From Bacteroidales bacterium (GTDB lineage: Bacteria > Bacteroidota > Bacteroidia > Bacteroidales > F082), in contig JALNZT010000058.1 in assembly GCA_023229135.1 (NCBI GenBank), positions 1 to 17,315 of the forward strand: a stretch of 17,315 nt of DNA. The letters run 5' to 3'. The position numbers were made by a program, and so were the translations under genes. Positions 1 through 7,800 of the stretch are shown piece after piece; positions within the stretch are counted from its first letter, which is position 1; each line of letters opens with the position of its first letter. The notes under the pieces are model-generated. The model ran no database searches. It was not told where the DNA came from and worked only from the letters and a program-made list of their open reading frames with translations.

Positions 1-347
1 CTACGACGCCAGAGTAAAACTTGTTCGTCACCATATTTTTCAGCTGTTTCAGCTTTATTCAGCCCTTGCAGTATGCCATAATGTTTTTCATTCAGACGCC
101 AGCTTTTGAGCACCGGAATATACATTTGATCCATTTCTTCCAGCACCAACCAAAGTGTTTTTATGGCACGAGAAAGGTAAGAGGTATAGGCCATTTTGAA
201 ACGAAAACCCTCTTCTTTTAATAGTTTGCCAGCTTTTTTGGCTTCCTCAACACCCTGCTCAGAGAGTGGAACATCTGTCCAGCCCGTAAAACGATTTTCT
301 TTGTTCCAAGTACTTTGCCCATGTCGGATTAAAACAAGTTTATTCAT
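1..347 (-). CDS. gpmA: 2,3-bisphosphoglycerate-dependent phosphoglycerate mutase, partial (C-terminus outside window)
   Basis: This cytosolic glycolytic/gluconeogenic enzyme interconverts 3- and 2-phosphoglycerate through a phosphohistidine. The ATG is at 347 and 115 codons are visible, roughly the first half of a family that is usually about 230-250 residues. The histidine-phosphatase motif LIRHGQSTWN (residues 6-15) carries the phospho-accepting His9. TGWTDVPLSEQG (21-32), the SYLSRAIKT segment with Arg60, and WRLNEKHYGILQGLNK (83-98) with the acid Glu87 are all characteristic of dPGM rather than of generic histidine phosphatases. The second catalytic His lies in the missing half. The gene is divergent from the deacetylase gene, with 206 bp between them. 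No convincing -7 box was found upstream on this strand. Confidence 0.95.
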   Translation of the reverse strand, partial: MNKLVLIRHGQSTWNKENRFTGWTDVPLSEQGVEEAKKAGKLLKEEGFRFKMAYTSYLSRAIKTLWLVLEEMDQMYIPVLKSWRLNEKHYGILQGLNKAETAEKYGDEQVLLWRR

Positions 348-420
348 AGTTTATTTTTTAGGTTAATTAAATACAATATTTCAGAGAGAGTCGTTGTAAA
401 AATCTTTAAATCAGTTATAT

Positions 421-436
421 AGCGTTTCAAAACGCT
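421..436. repeat. Short perfect inverted repeat in the gpmA/deacetylase intergenic region
   Basis: AGCGTTT and AAACGCT flank a two-base spacer, giving a 16-bp near-continuous palindrome between two divergent genes. Its size and position suit a binding site for a dimeric regulator, but no regulator gene is adjacent, and a 7-bp arm can arise by chance. The rest of 348-553 is AT-rich and holds nothing else I recognise apart from the -7 box at 542-549. Confidence 0.3.
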
Positions 437-541
437 GTAATGACGTTGAGCAATAATTTGACACATTTGGTGTTTAAAAGTAATTCTCAAACAGTTTATG
501 CAAAATTAACATTTTAAAGCACTCCTATGTTCAACAAACCG

Positions 542-549
542 TAATTTTG
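542..549 (+). promoter_or_regulatory. Candidate Bacteroidota -7 box (TAATTTTG)
   Basis: The octamer matches the Bacteroidota sigma-ABfr -7 consensus TAnnTTTG and ends four bases before the deacetylase ATG at 554. No -33 TTG was seen at the expected distance. If it is functional, transcription would begin at or very near the start codon. The six fixed bases are AT-rich, so a chance match is possible. Confidence 0.4.
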
Positions 550-553
550 CCCT

Positions 554-1162
554 ATGAAAGCTGTTACAGTACCTGTATTTTTAAAGATTTTTTATCCATC
601 ACTGCTTTGGCGGATGCCGGAGGCTGAGAAAAAGCTTTATCTCACTTTTGACGATGGCCCACATCCTGAAATTACACCTCAGGTTCTTGAAATTTTAGAC
701 CAATTTAGTGCCAAAGCCAGCTTTTTTTGTGTAGGCGACAATGTGCGAAAGTTCCCCGAAACCTACACCAGTCTGTTAGAAAACGGTCATGCCGTGGGCA
801 ATCACACCATGAATCACCTTAATGGCTGGAAAACCAATCTTAACACCTATTATGATAATGTAAATGAATGTCGGAGACTGATTGATTCAAAGCTGTTTAG
901 ACCGCCATACGGACGCATAACCCCCAGTCAGATTCACACCCTGAAAAAAGAATATACTATCGTGATGTGGTCGGTTTTGAGTTATGATTTTGATGCAGAA
1001 ACCAGTCCCGAACAATGTCTCGAATACGTTATCAACAATACAGAAGACGGTGCAATAATTGTTTTTCACGATTCTGTGAAAGCAGCTGAAAACATGCTTT
1101 ATGTGCTGCCAAAAGTGCTAAAACATTATAGCGATTTGGGTTATACTTTTGCTAGCCTCTGA
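554..1162 (+). CDS. Polysaccharide deacetylase family protein (NodB homology domain)
   Basis: This is a carbohydrate esterase family 4 (NodB) fold enzyme, a metal-dependent N- or O-deacetylase of cell-wall or exported polysaccharide. Nearly the whole 202-residue protein is the NodB domain. Motif 1 is TFDDGPHPE (31-39) with catalytic base Asp33 and metal ligand Asp34. Motif 2 is GNHTMNH (82-88) with metal ligands His84 and His88. Motif 3 is RPPYGR (116-121). Motif 4 is around WSVLSYDFD (139-147). Motif 5 is VFHDS (170-174) with His172. No cleavable signal peptide or obvious membrane anchor is seen, so its location is unclear. The segment before motif 1 resembles that of short Bacteroidota family members, which supports the ATG at 554. 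The natural substrate cannot be read from the sequence. Confidence 0.9.
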   Translation: MKAVTVPVFLKIFYPSLLWRMPEAEKKLYLTFDDGPHPEITPQVLEILDQFSAKASFFCVGDNVRKFPETYTSLLENGHAVGNHTMNHLNGWKTNLNTYYDNVNECRRLIDSKLFRPPYGRITPSQIHTLKKEYTIVMWSVLSYDFDAETSPEQCLEYVINNTEDGAIIVFHDSVKAAENMLYVLPKVLKHYSDLGYTFASL

Positions 1163-1232
1163 CAGGTTCTGCTGCCATAAACTTTTTGGCAAGGCGTTTG
1201 TTAGTTAGATAGCTCACCACTTTTAAATTGAT

Positions 1233-1240
1233 TATTTTTG
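1233..1240 (+). promoter_or_regulatory. Candidate Bacteroidota -7 box (TATTTTTG)
   Basis: The octamer matches TAnnTTTG and ends four bases before the ATG at 1245, the same spacing as the box at 542-549. No -33 element was found. It would drive the unknown-protein/TlpA gene pair, probably with little or no 5' leader. Confidence 0.4.
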
Positions 1241-1244
1241 CGTC

Positions 1245-1664
1245 ATGGAACAAGATGATTTTAAAAAAGATATTGATGAATTATTCCGTTTATTTAATAA
1301 AATGATGGATGAACACCCGGAAGAGAACATGCCGGGCATGGATAAAACACAATTGCAGCAGCTTAAGTTGTTTTTACGCAATTATGAAACCATGAAAGAC
1401 CAAATTTCGATGGAAATGATGGGTGCCGTGAACGAGCCTATGCGCCAAATGCTTCGTATGTTTATCAAGCAAATGCGCGAACAGCTTGGCGAAGATGATA
1501 ATTTTGTTGTTGAAGAAAAGAAGGAAATTCCAATCATCAAAATAGAATCCAACGAACGCACTATCGAGTTTATTGATGAAATGCTTCGCCGTCCGGGTCT
1601 AAAACCTGCGGAAGTTGATCGCTTGCTTGATGAGCGTGCCCAACTCAGCAAAAAACCTGAATAA
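1245..1664 (+). CDS. Small helical protein of unknown function
   Basis: I do not recognise this 139-residue protein. It has no signal peptide or membrane segment, so it is probably cytosolic. It is predicted by eye to be almost entirely alpha-helical. The first ~85 residues are acidic and unusually methionine-rich (about a dozen Met, many in amphipathic stretches around 49-77). A charged linker follows (EEKKEIPIIKIES, 90-102), then a C-terminal helical part (104-137) containing RRPGLKPAEVDRLLDER. The gene lies 27 bp upstream of a TlpA-like thioredoxin on the same strand, so co-transcription is likely. The frame is open end to end with Bacteroidota-like codon use, and a -7 box directly precedes the start. 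I assign no function. Confidence 0.75.
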   Translation: MEQDDFKKDIDELFRLFNKMMDEHPEENMPGMDKTQLQQLKLFLRNYETMKDQISMEMMGAVNEPMRQMLRMFIKQMREQLGEDDNFVVEEKKEIPIIKIESNERTIEFIDEMLRRPGLKPAEVDRLLDERAQLSKKPE

Positions 1665-1691
1665 ATCCTTTTCCTACCTAAACATTAATAA

Positions 1692-2300
1692 ATGCGTTCG
1701 TACCTAAAAAAACGACTAACTGACTATTGGAGTAAGAAAGGCTGGTTTTCAAAGCTGAGTGATTTGGTTTTCGTGATTCTGGTAGTTGCGATGCTGATTC
1801 CGGCAAGCCGCAAGCAAATTAGCGCGTTTGTGTCGGGCCTTACCGCCATGAGCCCATCAAGCCTTCCCGATGAAAAACAGAAAACGCTTGGTAGCCAAGA
1901 TTATAAATGGATGGTGACAGACTGGAGTGGCCATGCCGTTTCGCTGGGCAGTTTTGAAGGAAAACCTGTTTTTCTCAATTTCTGGGCTACTTGGTGTCCG
2001 CCATGTATTGCTGAAATGCCTGATATCCAGGATTTATACGATAATTATGGCGATCAGGTCGCGTTTTTACTTGTAACTGACGAAGAGCCTTCAAAAGTGC
2101 AAGCATTTATGGAAAGAAAGGCGTTTGATATGCCCATATATTTTCATAGAACAGCAATTCCGCCACTTTTTGAATCGGGAAGTATTCCAACCACTTTTAT
2201 TATCAGTCCTGCCGGAAAAATTGTGATACGCAAAACCGGTGCAGCCAAATGGAATGGCGATAAAATGCACCATCTTTTGGATAAAATGCTTCAACAGTAG
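1692..2300 (+). CDS. TlpA/ResA-family membrane-anchored thiol-disulfide oxidoreductase
   Basis: This is an extracytoplasmic thioredoxin-fold protein that probably keeps exported protein or cytochrome thiols in the right redox state. An N-terminal cationic segment is followed by one hydrophobic segment (about 23-37), which acts as an uncleaved membrane anchor. The thioredoxin domain spans about 65-200. Its FWATWCPPC signature (97-105) has the active-site Cys102 and Cys105, and SIPTTF (164-169) contains the cis-Pro (166) loop typical of the fold. WCPPC is the usual motif of the TlpA/ResA/DsbE group. No cytochrome-maturation genes are adjacent, so the partner is unknown. Length (202 aa) is normal. 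The gene follows the small unknown gene by 27 bp and is probably in its operon. The 230-bp gap downstream separates it from the next gene. Confidence 0.9.
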   Translation: MRSYLKKRLTDYWSKKGWFSKLSDLVFVILVVAMLIPASRKQISAFVSGLTAMSPSSLPDEKQKTLGSQDYKWMVTDWSGHAVSLGSFEGKPVFLNFWATWCPPCIAEMPDIQDLYDNYGDQVAFLLVTDEEPSKVQAFMERKAFDMPIYFHRTAIPPLFESGSIPTTFIISPAGKIVIRKTGAAKWNGDKMHHLLDKMLQQ

Positions 2301-2341
2301 CTATCAATAAAATGAAAAAAATACTTTCGCACGATAATTTA

Positions 2342-2349
2342 TACCTTTG
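2342..2349 (+). promoter_or_regulatory. Candidate Bacteroidota -7 box (TACCTTTG) with long leader
   Basis: TACCTTTG matches TAnnTTTG 40 bp after the TlpA gene stop. The next gene starts at 2531, so a transcript from here would have a leader of about 180 bases containing the hairpin at 2471-2497. No -33 TTG was seen at the right distance. Confidence 0.4.
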
Positions 2350-2470
2350 TAACGTTCTATAGTGATAAAAAGCAATAACAAACACTTAAAAAATTCACGA
2401 AATGAAGCGAACTATTTTTTTTCATTGTCTAAGTAGTTTCGATGATTAAAATAGGTTTTAGGGAAGTGAA

Positions 2471-2497
2471 GCAGTAGTCCGGTAAATGCGGAACTGC
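2471..2497 (+). other. Hairpin in the leader of the outer-membrane protein gene
   Basis: Arms GCAGT-TCCG and CGGA-ACTGC pair over nine base pairs, with a two-base bulge (AG) on the 5' side and a seven-base loop. It lies 33 bp before the ATG at 2531 and is followed by an A-rich stretch, not a T-tract, so it is not an intrinsic terminator. It may be a leader structure that affects mRNA stability or translation. No known riboswitch is recognised. Confidence 0.35.
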
Positions 2498-2530
2498 CTA
2501 AAAAAGAAATAATTACAAAATATTAAAAAC

Positions 2531-3190
2531 ATGAAAAAAGCAGGTCTCCTTTTCGTTTTAGCCCTTTTTGCAAGCAGTTTGTCTGCCCAAATAATCACCG
2601 ACAAAACCAGCAAAAAATTTACTGTAGGGTTTGATCTTTACACAGATATTTTAACCCAAACACCCGCCAATTACGATGCGCGAACCATCAATCAGGGTTT
2701 TAACGTGTTCGGGACTTATAATTTTGCTCTGGGAAAAAGTGCGCACACCTTTTCACTTGGCCTCGGAATACGTTCGCAAAACTTTTATTCCAACACTGCA
2801 ATAGCTAATTTGAATGCGGATACCATCCGTTTTGTGCCTATAACCAACAACTATAAGAGAAGTAAAATAAACCTGGTTTACCTTGAAGTACCTGCCGAAT
2901 TGCGATTTAGGTTCGACAATAAATGGAAACTTGGCGTTGGGTTTAAATTTGGAATCCTCATCGACAGCAAAACTAAATATGTTGGCGATATTACTGCTAT
3001 TGGACCGCGCGTTTATCAAAAAAGTAAGAAGATAAACTCACTCGAAAAATATACCTATGGCCCCACACTTAGACTAAGTTATAAATGGATTAGTGCTTTC
3101 GCTTATTACCAACCGGCAAGAGTATTCAAGCGTGATTTGGGTCCAGAGTTTTACCCCTTATCTATTGGGATCACCCTGGCGCCATTTTGA
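2531..3190 (+). CDS. Outer-membrane beta-barrel family protein
   Basis: The 219-residue precursor starts with a clear Sec signal peptide (MKKAGLLFVLALFASSLSAQ), with likely cleavage just before Gln20. The mature part has alternating polar/hydrophobic strands with frequent aromatic residues, as in small 8-10 strand barrels of the Bacteroidota PorT/OmpW-like group. It ends in ITLAPF; a terminal Phe is the typical BAM recognition signal. Repeated motifs such as FGTYNFALGK, VGFKFGILI and LRLSYKWISAFAYYQP fit transmembrane strands. The function is unknown; small barrels of this group are often annotated only as porin-like or outer-membrane family proteins. The lipoprotein gene follows after 30 bp on the same strand, suggesting co-expression of two envelope proteins. 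Confidence 0.8.
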   Translation: MKKAGLLFVLALFASSLSAQIITDKTSKKFTVGFDLYTDILTQTPANYDARTINQGFNVFGTYNFALGKSAHTFSLGLGIRSQNFYSNTAIANLNADTIRFVPITNNYKRSKINLVYLEVPAELRFRFDNKWKLGVGFKFGILIDSKTKYVGDITAIGPRVYQKSKKINSLEKYTYGPTLRLSYKWISAFAYYQPARVFKRDLGPEFYPLSIGITLAPF

Positions 3191-3220
3191 TTTGCTCAAA
3201 CAGCTTAACTACAGCTATAT

Positions 3221-4342
3221 ATGAAATTAAAACTATTGATTCTTTTTGTTTCTGTGCTGTTTTTTACGGCCTGTGGAACGACTAAGAAATCAACAAATAA
3301 AGTCACTAAAATCAAGTCTGATGCCTTCAACGAAACTTATTCCGGCATCATTCCTTGTGCCGACTGTGCCGGTATTGAATATACTATCGACTTCAACGAA
3401 GATTTTAGCTATAAAACACGATCAGTTTATCAAGGAAAATCAAATGGGTTGTTTGAATCTTCCGGCAATTATAGGATTCAGGACGGTATTATTCAGCTTG
3501 TAAATGAAGATGAAGGAATCAAATATTTCAAAAAAAGTGGTGATAACTTACTCATTTTAAATCGTAATCAGGAAGAGGTTACCGGAAAATTGTCTGATGC
3601 GTATGTGTTGAAACCAGTGGTAAAGCAAGCTGAAACCGCAGAAGGAAACGTACATAAGCTCAAAATCAAACGTGCCGGCGAGGGTGTGGACTTTTTTGCT
3701 GTCGGTAACGAACCTTTCTGGAGTTTGAAATTGGATTTCGATAGCAAATTTAACTTCGAAGCACTTGCAGGTATTTCACTGACAACGCCGTCAATTGCTG
3801 CAAAAAGTATGTTGAATACCGAAAAGGCCAGCTATTCTGTTACCACAGAATCTGGTGCTCTGGAAATAGAAATCCACAAAGAAAGCTGCCAAGATGGCAT
3901 GTCGGGACAGCTTTTTGATTATACAGTAAACGTGAAAGTGAAAAAGGGCGACAATCCTGATTTCGTCAATTATAGTGGTTGTGGCACTTATACTTTTGAT
4001 TTAAAGCTTCACGATATTTGGATTTTGGAAGCTATTGATGGCAAGACTTATGCAGATTCGGATTTCACCAGTGGCTTGCCTCGGCTTGAAATATTTATCG
4101 AAGAGCAGCGTTTTGGCGGTAAAGACGGCTGTAATATCCTCAACGGAAATGTCGAAACCTCAGCAAATACCATTATTTTTAAGGATGCGATATCCACAAG
4201 GATGGCCTGCCGCGATAATACCAAAAGTGATTTGTACCGCGAGACTATTTTAGAAAACAGCTTTAGTTTTTTGGTGAAAAACAACCGACTGATTCTTTCA
4301 GATCACGAAGGCGAGAGGTTGCGTTTCAAAAAGATTGATTAA
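3221..4342 (+). CDS. Envelope lipoprotein with NlpE-like, COG3650-like and META (HslJ) domains
   Basis: This predicted lipoprotein of 373 residues has a signal peptide ending in the lipobox FTAC (Cys18 lipidated) and then a Lys/Thr-rich linker. The first domain (about 39-132) resembles the N-terminal domain of the copper/surface-stress lipoprotein NlpE, with YSGIIPCADCAGIEYTI including the Cys46-x-x-Cys49 pair. The second (about 157-262) begins with AVGNEPFW (160-167), the signature of the COG3650 'predicted membrane protein' family. The third (about 265-371) is a META/DUF306 domain like HslJ, with WILEAIDGK, GGKDGCNILNG and RMAC. All three modules are associated with envelope or heat/chemical stress in other bacteria; a stress role here is inference. 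It lies 30 bp behind the outer-membrane protein gene and converges on rlmH, with 12 bp between stops. Confidence 0.85.
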   Translation: MKLKLLILFVSVLFFTACGTTKKSTNKVTKIKSDAFNETYSGIIPCADCAGIEYTIDFNEDFSYKTRSVYQGKSNGLFESSGNYRIQDGIIQLVNEDEGIKYFKKSGDNLLILNRNQEEVTGKLSDAYVLKPVVKQAETAEGNVHKLKIKRAGEGVDFFAVGNEPFWSLKLDFDSKFNFEALAGISLTTPSIAAKSMLNTEKASYSVTTESGALEIEIHKESCQDGMSGQLFDYTVNVKVKKGDNPDFVNYSGCGTYTFDLKLHDIWILEAIDGKTYADSDFTSGLPRLEIFIEEQRFGGKDGCNILNGNVETSANTIIFKDAISTRMACRDNTKSDLYRETILENSFSFLVKNNRLILSDHEGERLRFKKID

Positions 4343-4354
4343 TATTTTCGGGTT

Positions 4355-4828
4355 CTAATCGTGGTGATAAGCTTCACCGCGAATAATAGTGAAAGCCCTG
4401 TAAAGCTGTTCAGCAAAAAGCAGTCGGATCAGCTGATGCGAGAAAGTCATGGGTGAAAGCGAGATCTGTTTATCGGCACGCCTATAAACATTCGCTGAAA
4501 ATCCAAACGGGCCGCCAACCACAAACACCAGCCGCTTTGCCGATTGAACCATTCGTTTTTCCAAAAATGCAGCAAAAGCCCGAGAGCTAAATTGCTTCCC
4601 GTTTTCGTCCAACAAAATCAATGTATCACCAGCTTGCAAAGCTGATAAAATCAAATTTCCTTCGGCTTCTTTTTGGGCTTCTTCAGTGAGTGCTTTGCGG
4701 TTTTTGAGGTCGGGAATCACTTTCATCTCAAAGCCAACATAGTGTTTCAGCCTGTCAAAATATTTCTTTAAGCCCGTCTCAAGATAGCTTTCATCTGTTT
4801 TTCCGATAACTAAAAACAAAACTTTCAC
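4355..4828 (-). CDS. rlmH: 23S rRNA (pseudouridine1915-N3)-methyltransferase RlmH
   Basis: This SPOUT-class, SAM-dependent methyltransferase modifies pseudouridine 1915 in helix 69 of 23S rRNA in assembled 70S ribosomes. The full length of 157 residues is typical. Diagnostic features are the N-terminus KVLFLVIGKTDE, LLDENGKQFSS (72-82), the SAM-loop VVGGPFGFS (103-111), SLSPMTFSHQLIRLLFAEQLYRA (123-145) and the C-terminal YHH (154-156), which contributes to substrate binding. The start codon is GTG at 4826-4828: an in-frame TGA lies two codons upstream, so no earlier start exists, and the next Met would delete the conserved first strand. The gene is downstream of icmF on the same strand, with 71 bp between them that hold a strong inverted repeat. 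Confidence 0.97.
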   Translation of the reverse strand: MKVLFLVIGKTDESYLETGLKKYFDRLKHYVGFEMKVIPDLKNRKALTEEAQKEAEGNLILSALQAGDTLILLDENGKQFSSRAFAAFLEKRMVQSAKRLVFVVGGPFGFSANVYRRADKQISLSPMTFSHQLIRLLFAEQLYRAFTIIRGEAYHHD

Positions 4829-4842
4829 TTTTCAAGTATTAT

Positions 4843-4880
4843 TTTTCTATGAATGAGCTAATTAGCCCATTCATAGAAAA
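4843..4880. repeat. 38-bp inverted repeat between icmF and rlmH
   Basis: The arms TTTTCTATGAATG (4843-4855) and CATTCATAGAAAA (4868-4880) are perfectly complementary. After one A/C mismatch, the centre GCTAATTAGC (4857-4866) is itself palindromic, so almost the whole 38 bp can fold or bind a dimer. It sits 17 bp after the icmF stop and 14 bp before the rlmH GTG. The outer ends are T-rich on the 5' side and A-rich on the 3' side of both strands, the reverse of a usual intrinsic terminator. It may still terminate or stabilise icmF mRNA, or act as an operator over the rlmH start. Confidence 0.7.
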
Positions 4881-4899
4881 TCAAGTTTTTGAATAAAAC

Positions 4900-7800
4900 C
4901 TACATATTTCTTCTGTACTGACCGCCTACCTCAAAAAGTGCTTGCGTAATTTGTCCCAAAGACGCGTATTTTGTGGCTTCCATTAAACCTTCAAACACAT
5001 TTTCGTGCCTTGTGGCTGCCTGTTTTAGCTTTTCAAGTTGCTTGGGAATTTCATCTTTCCAGCTTTGGTGAAGCTGCTCCAGCATTTCAATCTGGTATTC
5101 TTTTTCCTGAGTCGTAGCACGGATTACCTCGCCCGGAATAACCGTTGGCGAACCCTTGCTCGACAAAAAAGTATTTACACCAATGATGGGCAGCTCGCCA
5201 TTGTGTTTCAGGGTTTCGTAGTAGAGCGATTCTTCTTGAATTTTTCCGCGCTGATACATGGTTTCCATAGCACCCAAAACGCCGCCGCGCTCTGTAATCC
5301 GGTCAAATTCAAGCAGCACGGCTTCTTCTACCAATTCTGTTAGTTCCTCGATGATAAAAGCACCTTGAAGCGGATTTTGATTTTTCGCCAGCCCCAACTC
5401 CTTATTAATAATCATTTGGATAGCTATAGCGCGGCGAACAGACTCCTCTGTCGGAGTGGTGATTGCTTCGTCATAAGCATTGGTGTGCAGCGAGTTACAG
5501 TTATCGTAAATAGCATAAAGCGCCTGTAAAGTTGTGCGGATATCGTTGAAATCAATTTCCTGCGCATGCAGTGATCGGCCAGAGGTTTGGATGTGGTATT
5601 TTAGTTTTTGTGAACGGTCGTTTGCGCCATATTTTTGTTTCATGGCTTTAGCCCAAATCAGGCGTGAAACCCTTCCAATAACCGAAAATTCAGGATCAAT
5701 TCCGTTGGAAAAGAAGAAAGAAAGATTCGGAGCAAAATCGTTTATGTCCATGCCGCGAGACAGGTAATACTCCACATAAGTGAATCCATTTGCCAACGTA
5801 AAAGCCAGCTGACTGATAGGATTAGCGCCAGCTTCGGCGATATGATAACCCGAAATTGAAACGGAATAAAAATTCTGAACTTTATTCTTGATAAAATATT
5901 CCTGCACATCACCCATCAGCTTCAGGCTGAAATCTGTGGAGAAGATGCAGGTGTTTTGTGCTTGATCTTCTTTCAAAATATCGGCTTGCACCGTGCCACG
6001 TACCCTTTTTATGGTGTCGGTTTTGATGCGTTCATACACTTCAGCCGGCAAAACCATATCGCCTGAAACACCCAGCAGCATCAGTCCCAAGCCGTTATTG
6101 CCTTTGGGCAAATCGCCCTGATAGGCCGGGCGTTTGGTGCCTTTTTGGCGATAGATCTCTTCAATAATGGCATTTACTTCTCCTTCAAGATTATTTTCTT
6201 TGATATACAATTCGCATTGCTGATCGATGGCGGCATTCATAAAAAATCCTACCAAGGTTGGCGCGGGGCCGTTTATCGTCATGCTCACGCTGGTTTTCGG
6301 ATCGGCCAGGTTAAAGCCGGAATACAGTTTTTTGGCATCATCAAGGCAGGCCACAGAAACGCCGGCATTGCCAATTTTTCCGTAAATATCCGGTCGCCTG
6401 GCGGGATCTTCTCCATAAAGTGTAACCGAGTCAAAAGCTGTTGATAGCCGTCGGGCAGGCATTTCAAAAGAAACATAATGGAAGCGCCGGTTGGTGCGTT
6501 CGGGGCCACCTTCGCCTGCAAACATACGGGTAGGATCTTCCTCTTCACGCTTGAAAGGGAACACACCGGCGGCGTAAGGATACTCGCCCGGAACATTTTC
6601 AAGCAGGCTCCAACGCACAATTTCACCCCAGGATTTAAAAACCGGCAGGCTAATCTTTGGGATTTGCAACTGCGACAGCGAAGTGGTGTGGGTATCAATT
6701 TCAATTTCATTGTCGCGCACCTTGTAACGATAAACCTTGTCCTTGTAAGTTTTCTTTTTCTCGTCCCAGTTTTCAATAATTTGCAAGGTTTTGATATCGA
6801 GTTTTTGACGCTCGATATCCGCCAGCTTTTCTAATTTTTCTGCTGTTTCTTTGTCGTCAGCCTCTTTTGTAATCCGGCTACTTTCGCTAAGACTTTGCCA
6901 GCGATGCGCCAGATCGCGCTGTTTCAAAGCCCATTCGTTATAGTTGCGAACACTGTCGGCGATTTCGCTCAGGTAACGCACCCGTTTTGGTGGTATGATA
7001 TATACCTTTTCTGATAAATCGCCAGATTCTTCGAGCTTTGTTTCAAAATTCACGCCGGTGCGTTCTTTGATACTTTTTAATAGCTGAATATACAATGAAT
7101 TCAGGCCGGGATCATTAAACTGAGACGCCACCGTGCCAAAAACGGGCATAGTATCGGGGTGTTTATCAAACAATAAATGGTTGCGCTGATATTGTTTTTT
7201 CACATCGCGCAAGGCGTCCAAGGCACCGCGTTTATCGAATTTGTTGAGTGAGATTAAGTCGGCAAAGTCAAGCATATCAATCTTTTCAAGCTGTGTGGCT
7301 GCGCCATATTCGGGCGTCATCACATAGAGTGAAAGATCGCTGTGGTCGATAATTTCTGTATCGCTTTGGCCGATGCCGGATGTTTCCAAAATCACTAAAT
7401 CGAAGCCGGCAGCTTGTAAAATAATTTCGGCATCTTTGACGTATTTTGACATGGCGAGGTTGGATTGGCGAGTGGCGAGGGAGCGCATAAAAACGCGGGG
7501 GCTGTCGATTGAATTCATCCGGATTCGATCGCCCAGCAATGCGCCACCGGTGCGTCGTTTGGAAGGATCCACGGAAACAATGCCGATTGTTTTGTCGGGC
7601 TGGTCGGCTAAAAAACGTCTTACCAGTTCATCTACCAGACTTGATTTTCCGGCACCACCGGTTCCGGTAATCCCTAAAACCGGTGCTTTTATTTTGGTAT
7701 GCCCTGGCAGCGTATCAATAAAATCGCGTACCGATTCGGGGAAGTTTTCGGCGGCAGAAATTAAGCTCGCAATGGCCTTATCTTCCTTTTTTTTAATGGC

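Noticed and set aside
21..221. 66-codon open frame on the plus strand opposite gpmA
   Set aside because: It lies antisense to a clear phosphoglycerate mutase. The Phe/His-rich translation is the usual product of reading this gene backwards.
1173..1191. TGCCA/TGGCA inverted repeat after the deacetylase gene
   Set aside because: It has five-base arms, a nine-base loop and no T-tract on the 3' side. It is likely to be chance.
6285..6776. 163-codon open frame on the minus strand within icmF in another frame
   Set aside because: It overlaps the mutase coding sequence on the same strand and has a Cys/Lys/Arg-heavy composition with no motif. It is a shadow, not a frameshift, since the icmF frame is intact throughout.
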